NCBI GenBank assembly: GCA_932294295.1
Contig: OW028575.1
Span: 12,714,058-12,778,057 of the forward strand
DNA from: Alitta virens
Lineage: Eukaryota; Annelida; Polychaeta; Phyllodocida; Nereididae
Direction: 5' to 3'
DNA: 64,000 nt
Made by a program: the position numbers and the translations under genes. This document shows positions 47,050-58,060 of this stretch, piece after piece. The notes beneath the pieces are model-generated. The model made no database searches. It saw only the letters and a program-made list of their open reading frames with translations, and was not told where the DNA came from. The stretch's first letter is position 1. Each line of letters begins with the position of its first letter.

Positions 47050-47692
47050 TGTGCCAGAGGCCGGCATAAGGCTGGTCTCCGGAAGAAAAACCAATTGGCT
47101 TAGAAAGGTGTGGGTTCAAAACCGTTTATTGTAGATATACATGTTTAGATGAAACCCTGTAAAAGAAATAACATTGTTAAATAAAGCATTCGAAACTATG
47201 CTTTAAAGTATAATTATAAATATATTTAATAATTGACTATTAATAATTACCTGGCCTAAGAGGCAAAGGTTGCAGATTATACAGGACTCTTGACCATGAA
47301 TCTCGTTAACCATACCATGTGTATACCATGTGCCCATGTGGCTTGTCAACCATAGGACTACACATGTCACTACAAATAATTATATGAGAAACCTAATTAA
47401 TATTAGTTTACAATTGTGACCAATAATTATGAAATACCATATACGATAATATAAAAGCATCAAGTTAGTTACCTTCAATAGCACTTGGCTGCACACAAAA
47501 TAGAAGCACTGGTCAGTCCACACATGTGGCACTGACCATGGACTGGCTATAAGTGACTGATCCAACTGACCAGAATGCCCACCAAGACCCCTGGAGCCAC
47601 CTAGTGGCTACTACACAATTAGATAACTAATTACTGCTACCTGGTGGTAATACATAAAGTAACCATTATCTTAACATAACTACATCACTGTC
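47050..47692 (-). mobile_element. Ty3/gypsy 5' LTR
   Basis: About 640 bp on the minus strand, beginning near TGATGTAGTTATGTTAAG and ending CA directly before the primer-binding site. It contains an AATAAA word near 47130. The only other LTR copy in the window is inverted (34207-34707 and 37812-37865). Confidence 0.8.
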
Positions 47693-48615
47693 ACAAAGAC
47701 ACCCAATGAAGATGAAGGCCCAGGTCCAGAAGACTGGTAGGTACCTGCAGGCTGGAACATGGCAACTGAAGAAGCTCCTGCAGGCTGTAAAGAAGGTGAA
47801 GCAGACGGCTGTGTAGACATCGTCTGCAAGGCAGTCCATTGTTTCTCAGGAGAAGTCTGCTGGAACTGTCGGCTGAAACATCTGGGCCTGCTGCTGATGG
47901 AGCTGCTGCTGCTGAATAATCAACTGCTGCTGTTGCTGCTGTGTTTGCTGCTTGCGCCTTTGATGGTTTAAAGTCGTGGGTTAGACACTGAGCTGTATTT
48001 CTCTTAGTAGTATATGTGCTGGTATAGCCAGTATGTCAGTAGGTCATAAGGGGTTTTCAAGGGTACTTTCACTTTCACAATACCTACTGTTACGTCATAT
48101 TGTTTATTACAACCACTCCCACATGTATATTAATTGTTATATTAATTATTCACCCCTATTTATGGTATATAATGTCAAAAATATATGTTAATTAGTTAGC
48201 TATTATTACTACAGGCTAATCTATTTTTAACATTATTACCTTGACTGGTACATAATATATAAATATTGGATGAAAAGGTATTTTTAATATTAACTTTTAA
48301 ATTCAAATTTGTCAGTTACAAAATTTAAAATCTGGTTATTATAACGGTGAAAGAAAACCTGTGCTGTCAGCACAGTGTATGTCAACAAAACGATGACTTT
48401 TTACTGAACACAAGAGGACGCCACTGGTCTATTCTGTCATGCATGCACAAGATCTGCATCTACCAGCATGTACAAGCTATGTTAAACAAACTTATACTTC
48501 CTTGTAGAATAAGTTATTTAATAAAAATTACGCTCCATGTTGAGCATTCCCGCCTATTTGGTGCAGTTTTTACTAGGTTTTTTGACAGCCATAACTTTTC
48601 AGTTTCTGTTGAGCA
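47693..48615. other. no gene recognised
   Basis: A GCTGCTGCTG-rich stretch lies at 47885-47945. The rest is AT-rich. The part near 48600 must contain the promoter of the DNA polymerase gene, but no clear element was seen. No Polinton terminal inverted repeat was recognised. Confidence 0.4.
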
Positions 48616-51600
48616 ATGGCTGAAGGTGAACCTAGTCCTAAAAAGATAAGAGATCTTACCAGTGATGCTGAAGATGAAAGGAAACCTTATGATATTCAAC
48701 GCATCAATGAAATACGGTCGCACCGTTATAATGTGGAGGAAATTACATTTAGAGCCAAGTTTAACGATGACCTTGAAGGTCGCAAACTTCTCGACATCAC
48801 TGATGATCTGCACAACATGTTCCAAGACATCATGGATAATGTCTCAGCAGATCATAAAGATCCTAATGATAAGGCAAGACTGACTATAAGACACTCAGGA
48901 CTGGAAAGAGAAATTTTCATTCACTGTCAACCTCAACACAACATCACAGCCGATGTTATAATGGAAAGGTAAGTCTCAATGATTATTTCCTTGTCAAATG
49001 TCGGCCCTTGTAATATACATAGAAAAAAACTGATTTATAAGATTATCTACACAATATCTAACAAACCTTTCTATTTTTGTCTGTTTTTACTTTAGAGTAA
49101 GGGTGGGTGGGTGGGTGATTAGGGCTTTACGTCCTGTATTTCTGCACCAATTGGGCTAATTAGGACAGGCAGAGACCATGGCAATGAGACGAAGGATGAA
49201 ACAGCCATCCAACTTAGGCTCGACCGGGAATCGAACCCGGGACCCAGCGGTTGAAAGCCCAGAGCGCTACCTCTGAGCTAGGCCTCCGCCCTTACTTTAG
49301 AGTAAGAGTGGTTTTGCAATCTAACCAAGGGTTAGATGTAGACCAGTCTTTTGAGGTCAACGTGGGTGTAATGAGAGGAGCTGAGGCAGGTGGGGGCTCA
49401 GGCAACAGCCTAAAAATAACCAACACAAATCTTCAATCTCAAAATTGCACAATCAAGAAAAAGAAATCCATGGTATACATCCCAGAAGTTGATGGTGAAT
49501 TTCTTTGTGCAGCCCGAGCAATAGTTACATGCACAGCAAAACTTAGAAAAATGGCCCCCAAAGATTACAAGATGCTCATTAACCTTAACAATGTCAATAG
49601 TTCTAACCCCAGTTCTCAAAGAATGAGAGCAATCAGTCTTCACCGTGATGCAGGTGTACCTATGAATCGCCCTGTCCCTGTCACAGATTTGCACATGTTT
49701 GAAAAGAAGTTGAATGTACAAATAGTTGTCGTCTCAGGTGACAATGATAATGAAATTGTTTATAAAGGTCACAGTGTTTTGAAAGATAAGATCTTCCTGT
49801 ACTTGAAAGACCAACATTTTCACAGCATCATTAACATCAAAGGCTTTTATGTCAATCAAAACATGTGTACCCAATGTCTTACAGTTTACAGTCGAAATTC
49901 AAAGCATTCATGTGCTTTCATGTGCCGAACATGTTGCCAGCAAAATTGTCTCTTTGGTGAAGATTCTCTTGCCTGTCCCGATTGTAACATGGTCTGTCGC
50001 AATGCTAAATGCTATCTAGCTCATAAAGGGTCAAGAGAATACAGAAACGGTGCAAAGAAAGGCGAAGAACGCTTGTCACTGTGTGACACTTATCACAGGT
50101 GTAGGAAATGCTCAAAAGTGATAGACAAAACTAAAAGGGAAGTGAAAAGTCACATATGTGATGAATGGTTTTGTAGGTGTTGTCAGGAATATGTTGTCAA
50201 TGACCACCTGTGTTACTACAAGATAAAGAAACCTGTAGAAACCTCAGGTAGGTTTCTTTTTTATGACTTTGAAACATGCCAAAACAAAGTTGTTACCTGT
50301 GAAAAAGGTTACCTCAACAAGCCTGTAACTGACTGCAGTGAATGTGAACCTGGACATCTTTGTCCAAAGTGTAGAAAATGCACTAATTGTAAAAAATCAT
50401 ACTGTGGTATGCAGAGACATATTCCAAACTACCTTGTGTGTCAGTCGGCCTGCCGTGAATGTAAAGATGACATTTTCACGCCTGACTCGTTCTGTGCCAA
50501 CTGTGGTGACAGGTGTGCTAAATGTGACACGCGTGACAAAAACCGCTTTGTGAAACCACCATGCCACGATAATAAATGCGGTCAACGAGAGCTTATATTC
50601 AAGGGTATTGACACAAACCAAAAGTTCTGCAAATGGCTCATAAACCCTCAGCACAAGGGAATGGTTGTCATGGCTCACAATGCCAAAGCGTTTGACGCAC
50701 ATTTCATATTGAATTATTGTGTGGAAAATGCCATTTTTCCCGATGTTATTTACACCGGTTCCAAAATCATGACCATGAAGATAGGTGGCGGTGTTGACCT
50801 GAGGTTTATAGACAGTCTTAATTTTTTACCGATGGCTCTCAAGAACCTGCCAAAGGCTCTCAACTTAACCAGTGAAAAAGCTGTAATCTGGCTTGAGTGG
50901 GTCGCACACACGACAAACAGGGAGATCAAACATTCCAGGAATGGTGGTGAATTCCGGGTCCCCGGAACCCGTTTTTCAGTAGATGGTTTCCATGAGGAGT
51001 CCAAAACTGTGTTTGAGTTCCTGTGATGCAGGTTCCATGGTCACCACTGTATGAAAGACCGTAAAAAAACGTATGACCCCAGGACCAACAGTTCTCTTGA
51101 AAACCTCTATCAGAGGACTCTTGTGAGACTGCAAGAGATACGAAATAAAGGTTACAACACAGTTGTAATTTGGGAGTGTGATTTTGACAAAATGATGGGG
51201 GCAAATCAAGAGTTGCAAGAGTTTGCCAAAACCTGTGATACAGTCAAACCCCTAAAAATTCGCGATTCTTTTTTTGGTGGTCGTGTAAGTCCTGTAATGC
51301 TGTATTATGAGGCACAACAAGGTGAAAGAATCAGGTATGTAGACGTGACTTCTCTATACCCCTTTATTATGCTTTGGGGGTCTTATCCTTTGAACCACCC
51401 TGTTATAATCAACAACCCTGAAGAGATAGACCATACTCTTGAAAGTTATCATGGTCTGGTGAAATTGAAGATTCTGCCTCCTCGAGGACTCTATATCCCC
51501 GTTTTACCTGTGAGATGCTGTGGGAAATTGCTGTTCCCCTTGTGCGGAAAATGCGCCCGCAATGAGGCAAAACGACGTTGCAAGTGCTCAGATGCTGACA

Positions 51601-52604
51601 GAGCAATCACTGGTACCTGGACAACTGCGGAAGTGAAGGAAGCCTTACGCCAAGGTTATGAAGTTGTGAAGGTATATGAGGTTTACCATTACAAGGAAAC
51701 CTCAACCGATGTCCATTGCCCTGGTAGCATTTTTGAGGAATATGTTAAAATGTTCCTCAAGGTTAAGCAGGAAGCCTCAGGATACCCCAATTGGGTCAAA
51801 ACTGAGGAGGACCGAAACCTGTACATTCAAAATTACAGAGAAAAGCAAGGGATTGCTTTGGACAAGGACAAAATAGGTTTCAATGCTCCCCTCAGACTTA
51901 TCTCGAAACTCTATGCCAACTCAGCCTGGGGCAAATTTGTGCAAAGGAGCAACATGCCAAGAACACTTTATGTCAAATCTCGTGTGGATCTTGCAAGGAT
52001 CCGAAACGATCCCACTAAGAATGTAACCAATTTCCACATTATTACGGAAGAGTGCATTGTTCTTGAGTACAATGACGCCTACTCTTTTGAAGAAGAGAAC
52101 ACCTTCACAAATGAAATAATAGGCACTTTCACAACATCATTAGCCCGCCTACATTTGCTGAAAATCCTTCAGAAGACTGGTCGTGACACCCTCTATTTTG
52201 ACACAGACTCTGTGATATTCAGAGAGAAAGACACCTGCAGAATACTCGAGCTCGGCGACCTCTTGGGAGATTTGACAGATGAACTGCCACCAGGGCAGCA
52301 CATTGAAACATTTCTGTCCACAGGACCTAAGAGTTATTGCTACAAGCTGAATGACACCACGTGTGTAACAATCAAGGGTATAACTCTTAACTACATTAAC
52401 AGCCAGGTTATAGATTTTGGGGTTATGAAAAGTATTGCGCTGGGCGACACAGCACAAATTAAGCTGCCTACAGCAACTCAAATCACCAGAGTGAAGCATC
52501 ATGGCATTGTGTACAACAGACCACAGTCTAAGATATTCAGGAAAGTGTTCACCAAAAGAGTTATACTTCCAGGCACTTTCATAACTGTTCCTTATGGCTA
52601 TTGA
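48616..52604 (+). pseudogene. Polinton/Maverick-type protein-primed DNA polymerase B, intron-containing, one in-frame TGA
   Basis: Exon 1 (48616-48968) and exon 2 (49301-52604) join at phase 2 to 1,219 codons including the stop, close to the size of Polinton polymerases. The N-terminal ~420 residues carry an EFLCAARAIVTCTAKL motif typical of the family and a Cys/His-rich zinc-binding region (49864-50560). The exonuclease part has DFE (FLFYDFETCQN, ~50253) and MAHNAKAFDAHF (~50670). The polymerase part has YVDVTSLYP (~51338), KLYANSAWGKF (~51907) and YFDTDSVIF (~52194); the protein ends TVPYGY. An in-frame TGA at 51024-51026 lies between exonuclease and palm and is the only break in exon 2. 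The intron holds a SINE that duplicated the acceptor site. No integrase, packaging ATPase, protease or capsid gene of a Polinton was recognised in the window, so the element is incomplete or rearranged here. Confidence 0.85.
49102..49291 (-). mobile_element. tRNA-derived SINE in the polymerase intron, copy 4
   Basis: Perfect 15-bp duplication TTACTTTAGAGTAAG at 49087-49101 and 49292-49306, which contains the 3' splice site. Full A-box/B-box head and (CACC)n tail, minus strand. Confidence 0.95.
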
Positions 52605-52983
52605 TTTTATTTTTACATACAACTGTGTTTTTATTTATGAAAAGTATGTTTCCTCTGCATCCACATTAAAAACAATATTGTTTCATTTTATCAGTAAGTT
52701 GGCTAGCACATTATACTGTGATATATTTAGCACAATTTTGGCATAATGTCCCAATACTTTCCAGTTTTGGCAACTTAATATACCTGTTATCATGATAATA
52801 ACATCATCTCTCTAGATAAACGACCATTGGACTTCCTTGCCAGTCGTGTAATATTACAAAAAAGTGTCAAAACACATTATTGATAATGCTAAAACAACAT
52901 TGTCAGGCCCTACAGCTCTGCTCATTCAGGCACAGAAATTCTTTGGAATAGCACAGATTTTTAGATCGGACCTTTAAATTTAC
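52605..52983. other. intergenic, polymerase to membrane-protein gene
   Basis: About 380 bp, AT-rich, no gene. It must hold the polymerase 3' end and the promoter of the next gene; no AATAAA directly after the stop was obvious. Confidence 0.4.
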
Positions 52984-54168
52984 ATGATGTATTTCCTCGT
53001 TTTGGTTATCTTCTCAACACTGACCATCGTCACATTACCAGTTGAATGCTATGATTTCATGTGCGGTAGTTCAAAGGCCCTGGAAAGGTACAACGTATGC
53101 ATGTGTGCTTACGATGAGGAATCGAACAAGGTCAGTGTGGACTGCACAGGCTTTCCAGATCTCAGCAGGCTGCCATCTTTCTCATCCAAGCTCTCGAAGA
53201 GGGTCACCAGTGTTAATTTGACAGGGACCAATTACTGCTCAAGTGATCGCTCAGGACACACATATTTCACAGAGTACATCATTTTATGCGGTGGTGAGAT
53301 ATTAATTACCTAACTGTCAAAATTTACATGCACAACTTTTTTTTTTTTTCAAAAATAAATGGAGATGTATTAAATGTTTAGAAAAGTTGCATTACAACAA
53401 TTCAGATTTTTTTTTCAAACAGAGTCCCTCCTTTATTTCAGACATGTCAACATCAGCGCCACCTTCAACGATGAACACCGTTCAAACGATGTTAACACCG
53501 TCACCCCATGAAGAAGAGGCGAGAACTTTCACGTCTCAAACAATGAGAACAACATCAACAACAACATCAACAACAATGGTAACAACTCTGGCAAATTCCG
53601 AAAAGTTTGTAACCGACACACGGAGGGTGACCCGAAGACTCGTACAAACGTCTCAAGGGACCTCATCAACTGAGCAAACACACCCATTCGCAGGATCCTC
53701 TCCAGCCCCTAAGCCCACTGGCAGTCCTTTTCCGGAACCTCTTGCTTCTTCTTCTTCTTCTTCTTCTTCTTTTTCAAAGTCTTCATGGTGGGGCCCTGTG
53801 ATGTTTCAGCCTGTGATCACACCCAACACTTTCATGGTTGGAGTAATACTCCTGTACGGCATTATTAAGGTAACATTGTCATCTTTTTTTTTTTTTTTTT
53901 TTAGGCTAAAACTGTTCTTTACTCTTTCCTTTATGCTCAATGCGTGTGATAAAAACTCGCAATGGCTCCCGAAAACAAAGAGAAAAATTCAACTATTTGT
54001 TGATTTTTTTTACAGATTTGTTACAAGGGCTACAAGTTTTTGCACCGGAAATGGCAGCAGTCCTCTTACGATGTTAACACCTTGTATGGTTCGAGAGACA
54101 CGGTGCCTGCCGATTACTACAACAACCCAGCATATTCGCCAAACTTGGCAATGTCGTCTTTTATGTAA
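52984..54168 (+). CDS. putative type I membrane protein with Cys-rich head and mucin-like stalk
   Basis: Three exons: 52984-53293, 53442-53869 and 54016-54168, joining in phases 1 and 0 to about 296 residues. The product starts with a signal peptide (MMYFLVLVIFSTLTIVTLP, cut near VECYD). A ~80-residue head with six Cys follows, including VCMCAYDE and VDCTGFPDLSRLP, then a ~100-residue Ser/Thr/Pro stalk with Thr runs and a poly-Ser tract encoded by a TCT microsatellite. One transmembrane helix (FMVGVILLYGIIKI) and a ~45-residue Tyr-rich tail close the protein. The head is homologous to that of the gene at 55593. CxC and LxRLP spacing recalls an LRRNT cap, without leucine-rich repeats after it. 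The stop at 54166 overlaps a GTAAGT donor-like word, so a further exon is possible. AATAAA words follow at ~54195. Start may be 52984 or 52987. Function unknown; surface receptor or viral/element glycoprotein are both possible. Confidence 0.65.
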
Positions 54169-54880
54169 GTATTCTTTTCCAACCAGATACAAAAAATAAA
54201 AAAGATAAAATAAAATATCTTTTTTCCTAGTCATATAGTTTTTATCAAATGAACACTCGTTCTTAGTAAATCTATAAAATTAAGGTTTTTCAAAAACCCC
54301 ACTCATTTTATCTGAAAAATATGTCTATATATGTTGAAAGAAATTAAGGTTTGATAGAGAGTATAAATACTGCAAAATAACGTCTTTAGTGTCTACAGCT
54401 ATTTCTTACAGTTGAAATCAACGCTACCATGAAGATTTTACTGCTTGTAAAAACTTGTTATCTTAACCAATAGTTTCACGAATGCTCAACTGCGTCAATA
54501 CGGTAAAAAAAAAAAAAAAAAAAAACTTATCATAAATATCTAATGTCTATTTTGATGCAGTGTTAGATACTACATGGCTAAAGGTCTTACTACCAGTGAT
54601 GTTAGCCTGACAAAAATTTTACTCTTACAATCGAGCAAATACGGTAAATCTTTACCATAAACGTTCAATGCTATTTTTGCTATCAATAATGTTAGCATGA
54701 CTAAAATATATGAGTTCTTACAATCGTACAAATACGGTAAATCTTTACCATAAGCGCTCAATGCTGTGTGTTTGTGTTGATAAGATTAATCTCTGCTCTG
54801 CATAACCTAAATATACATGTACAATTGTGTAAATTCTGTAAAATGTTATAAGATGCCAAGTGTGCTTTCTGTTACTAAGA
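54169..54880. other. degenerate tandem-repeat flank
   Basis: Contains diverged units related to the array at 54890-55385, for instance CAAATACGGTAAATCTTTAC at 54636 and again at 54729, and an A-run at ~54505-54526. No gene. Confidence 0.6.
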
Positions 54881-54889
54881 TAAGCTTAA

Positions 54890-55385
54890 GCGCCGCATAA
54901 TGCAGCGTTCAATCGTGTAAATACAGTAAAACTTTGTCACGCGAGTCTAACGCTATTTTGTCTTAAAATTATAATTTTCAACTCTACACAATATCAATAG
55001 ATAAGCTTAAACGTCACATAGCGTAATATGCAGCGTTCAACCGTGTAAATACGGTAAAACTTTTGTCACGCGAGTCTAATGCTATTTTGTCTTAAAATTA
55101 TTATTTTTAAATCTACACAATATCAATAGATAAGCTTAAACGTCACATAGCGTAATATGCAGCGTTCAATCGTGTAAATACGGTAAAACTTTACCACGCG
55201 AGTCTAATGCTATTCTGTCTTAAAATTATAATTTCCAAGTCTACACAATATCAATAGATAAGCTTAAACGTCACAGCGTAACATGCAGTGTACAATCGTG
55301 TAAATACGGTAAAACTTTACCGTGGGAGTCTAAGGCTATTCTGTCTTAAAATTATAATTTCCAAGTCTATACAATATCAGTAGTC
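54890..55385. repeat. ~128-bp tandem repeat array
   Basis: Nearly four units with CAGCGTTCAATCGTGTAAAT at 54903, 55031, 55160 and 55286 (spacings 128, 129, 126). Units share GTCTAATGCTATTTTGTCTT and ATAGATAAGCTTAAACGTCA blocks and a small palindromic ACGGTAAAACTTTACC core. The array separates the two paralogous membrane-protein genes. Confidence 0.95.
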
Positions 55386-55592
55386 TAGGCCTCAATGCTA
55401 AACAACCTAGCGATGGAATTTCTGTTTTGTTTGAGAGACAATGCGTTGCGTAGAGTGTCACCTGCTAATCCAATTCTCATGGGTCTTACATAATGTTATC
55501 TAACAATGAAGTCAATTTTGTCAAAATTTTCCCAGAGCTGCTAAACTAATTAGGAATTTTTTCACTTTGCACAGAGACATCGATGTGTAAGG

Positions 55593-56195
55593 ATGTTGAT
55601 CACAACAACTTTGGTGTGTGTGTTAGGACTGATACCCACGATGACGACATTCAAGCTTAACCCTCGGAAATATGAGTTCACATATAACTGCAACGATGAC
55701 GAGTTCTATGGGCCCGGAGTGTGCGTCTGTCACTATGTCGACAGCGGTCGTGAAATTGTAGCAGACTGCAGTGACAGACGCACGCTCCAAAGAATACCGT
55801 GGAACGGATTTACTACAATTGAACTGAAAAAGATAGATGTTATCATCATGGAGGGCACACGTTTCTGCCAAGGGGGTGCCCCTGACATCGACACTGTGCG
55901 TGACGTCACAGTCGTGTGCAGCACTACAGGCATGCAAAGCTCCACGTCCCAGGACTCTACAGCTCGGACCGTTGCGGCCCTCGGTTCTGTTTGTGATGGC
56001 CTGTGCCCCCCTAAAGACTATGGATACGGCAATAGCAGTGGCGATGACAGCGATGTAACGATCAATATTGTTTTGATCTCTCTGATGAGCCTCACGTTCT
56101 TGTTGGTTGCTGGAGGACTTATCGCTCTGGCAGTATACATTCGTAGAGTAAGTAAAAAAAAAAAATTTGCTTTTTTATTGAAAATTATGCCCTGA
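55593..56195 (+). CDS. putative secreted/type I membrane protein, paralogue of the gene at 52984
   Basis: Open frame of 200 codons: signal peptide (MLITTTLVCVLGLIPTMTTF); Cys-rich head with VCVCHYVDSG, VADCSDRRTLQRIP and two further Cys-containing strands (EGTRFCQGG, VTVVCS); a short Ser/Thr linker with an extra CDGLCPP; and one strong transmembrane helix (INIVLISLMSLTFLLVAGGL) followed by a YIRR stop-transfer. After IRR a GTAAGT donor (56148) suggests splicing into a tail exon; read through, the frame ends at 56195 after a lysine run. An acceptor-like TTTGCACAG precedes the start. The head aligns with the other gene by Cys spacing and the YxF...C...VCxC...V..DC.....L.R.P pattern. The mucin stalk is missing. 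Function unknown. Confidence 0.65.
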   Translation: MLITTTLVCVLGLIPTMTTFKLNPRKYEFTYNCNDDEFYGPGVCVCHYVDSGREIVADCSDRRTLQRIPWNGFTTIELKKIDVIIMEGTRFCQGGAPDIDTVRDVTVVCSTTGMQSSTSQDSTARTVAALGSVCDGLCPPKDYGYGNSSGDDSDVTINIVLISLMSLTFLLVAGGLIALAVYIRRVSKKKKFAFLLKIMP

Positions 56196-56325
56196 AATAT
56201 GTTGTACAATGATTTTATTTTTTTTTCTCTTTACTGCAACAATCAAAAATACTTGAACCTAAAATAAGAAAAATATGTCATGTATTAAAATTATTGAAGA
56301 CGACATTTTTTTCCATTATTGTCAG

Positions 56326-56616
56326 GGAAGAGAACTTCTGCATGAAGATGGAGTCGAATACCTGCTGACTGCTCGGCTAAACCAGGATCCACTGGAGCAG
56401 TATTTCTCCAAGGAAAGGGCAATGGGAGGGGACAATGAAAATCCTGATGCACGTATGTTTGGCTACAATCAGCTGAGAATGATAACTGCTGGAGCATCTG
56501 CATTCAGGGCTGCTGCCAGGGGAAATGTAACTTTGTCACCATATGACAGCGTCAGTATTTCAGATTTGCCATTGCCTCGTCGCCCAAAAGGAAGAAGCAA
56601 GCACTCAAGTTCATAG
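56326..56616 (+). pseudogene. P-element/THAP9-like transposase, C-terminal exon
   Basis: An exon starting after TTGTCAG encodes ~96 residues to a stop, with YLLTARLNQDPLEQYFSKER followed by GG and a DNENPD segment. This corresponds to the last conserved block of P-type transposases (LT..LNQD.LE..F...R..GG..NP). No THAP domain or upstream exon was recognised, so it is either a remnant or the last exon of a gene with exons not identified here. It follows the membrane-protein gene by about 130 bp; no evidence links them. Confidence 0.6.
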
Positions 56617-56889
56617 GGCATCGTCAGTCACCTAATGCAACCTTATGAGCATTGCTTGACAATGTGCATTTCATGGTCATATCATATACATTCATACAAT
56701 TATAACTAAGGGCAGTTGAATGCAATTGTGGCAATTTATGGACATTGAATGATTAATCAGTCACATAGATGAATATTAAGTATTTGTATAAGGAGTGTAT
56801 GCGATAATTTGTTCATTTCAAAATTTGTGTATAATTACGATTAATCAGAAAAGGTTTGTTTTGGTGATATATATGTATGATAAGATAAG
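56617..56889. other. no gene recognised
   Basis: AT-rich spacer between the P-like exon and the LINE copies. Confidence 0.5.
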
Positions 56890-56892
56890 ATG

Positions 56893-57182
56893 AGTGTGTG
56901 TGTGTGTGTGAGTTATTGCTTAACGCCTCATCAGCACCTGAGTGGGCTATGTAGAGGCTCTCTAGGTTAAGATTGATTAACTATATTTGGTAGTAGAAAC
57001 CAGAAGCATATAAAAAATCTATAATTGTCTGGGTTGGATATCTGGTAAAGAGATGTTGTAAGGTATTAGCTTGAAACAAAGGTCTTCTAAAGCGTTGTAA
57101 GTGGCTGCAATCTAATAAAATATGTTTGATTGTTAGGGGGCACCGACAACTCTGGCATACCGGTGCCGGTTCATTGACTAAA
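56893..57182 (-). mobile_element. RNase H-LINE 3' end, copy b
   Basis: Same 3' end as at 6165, with the (CA)n tail read as a TG run at 56893-56911. It is 5'-truncated at about 57182, exactly where the tail of copy c begins. Confidence 0.85.
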
Positions 57183-57189
57183 AGGTGTA

Positions 57190-57590
57190 AATGTGTGTGT
57201 GTGTGTGTGAGTTATTGTTTAACGCCTCATCAGCACCTGAGTGGGCTATGTAGAGGCTCTCTAGGTTAAGATTGATGAACTATATTTGGTAGTAGAAACC
57301 GGAAGTATATAAAAAATCTATAATTGTCTGGGTTGGATATCTGGTAAAGAGATGTTGGAAGGTATTAGCTTGAAACAAAGGTCTTCTAAAGCGTTGTAAG
57401 TGGCTGCAATCTAATAAAATATGTTTGATTGTTAGGGGGCACCGACAACTCTGGCATACCGGTGCCGGTTCATTGACTAAAAGGTGTAAATGTGTAAGTC
57501 TTGAATGTCCTATGAGGCATCTGTGATATATCTGTGGGAATCTATCAGAGTCAACATGGCAAACTTTTTTGTAGGTCATGGACCACTAGG
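57190..57590 (-). mobile_element. RNase H-LINE 3' end, copy c
   Basis: The frame 57579-57280 encodes the knuckle-containing C-terminus (CLIGHSRLTHLHLLVNEPAP, then CQSCRCPL). It is nearly identical to copy b and arranged head-to-tail with it. 5'-truncated at the mariner-like remnant. Confidence 0.85.
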
Positions 57591-57599
57591 CATAAAATG

Positions 57600-58045
57600 A
57601 CGAACAGCACTGCTTATAGTTGATATGCATATATTACCAATGATATTTGGAGAATATTCCAAAAGTTTTATTTTTAACTCCTCCAATGTAATTGTTGGTT
57701 TATGTTGAATAAGCCATTGCATGTATGCAGATCATCATATTGCAATATAATTGGTCCCTTTGTTGAAGCCTTTTCTCTTCTGCAAACTGATTTAGTTTGT
57801 GAATGCAGTCTCCATATATTGTGTACTGTCTGTCTTGCTACTTTGTATTTAGCTGCAACTGCAGGTGCCACCTTCCTAGGCAACGTTGGTGTGTTCTGAT
57901 CAATTCCATATTCTTCTATTTCTTGAATTATTAACTGCCTAAGATCCTCACTCAGGGGTAATCCTGCTGTGTAACTTCTGTTGTGTATATTTTTTCTTGA
58001 TGCCATTTTTGTAGTCACTACTTGTACTGTATTTTGGCTCTTCAA
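57600..58045 (-). pseudogene. Tc1/mariner-like transposase N-terminus (paired-type HTH)
   Basis: The minus-strand frame from about 58003 has a double helix-turn-helix region (LSEDLRQLIIQEIEEYG, VAAKYKVARQTVHNIWRL). After a frameshift near 57715 comes the second HTH start (TITLEELKIKLLEYSP), as in paired-like Tc1/mariner transposases. The catalytic part is missing; the element is cut by the LINE at 57590. Confidence 0.7.
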
Positions 58046-58060
58046 CAGTGTTGTTACATG

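Noticed and set aside
47759..47971. CTG-rich open frame
   Set aside because: Trinucleotide repeat gives poly-Leu coding by chance; no start or splice support.
51024..51050. Frameshift or intron in the polymerase
   Set aside because: The frame before and after is the same and the intervening codons continue the conserved segment; a single TGA is the simpler reading.
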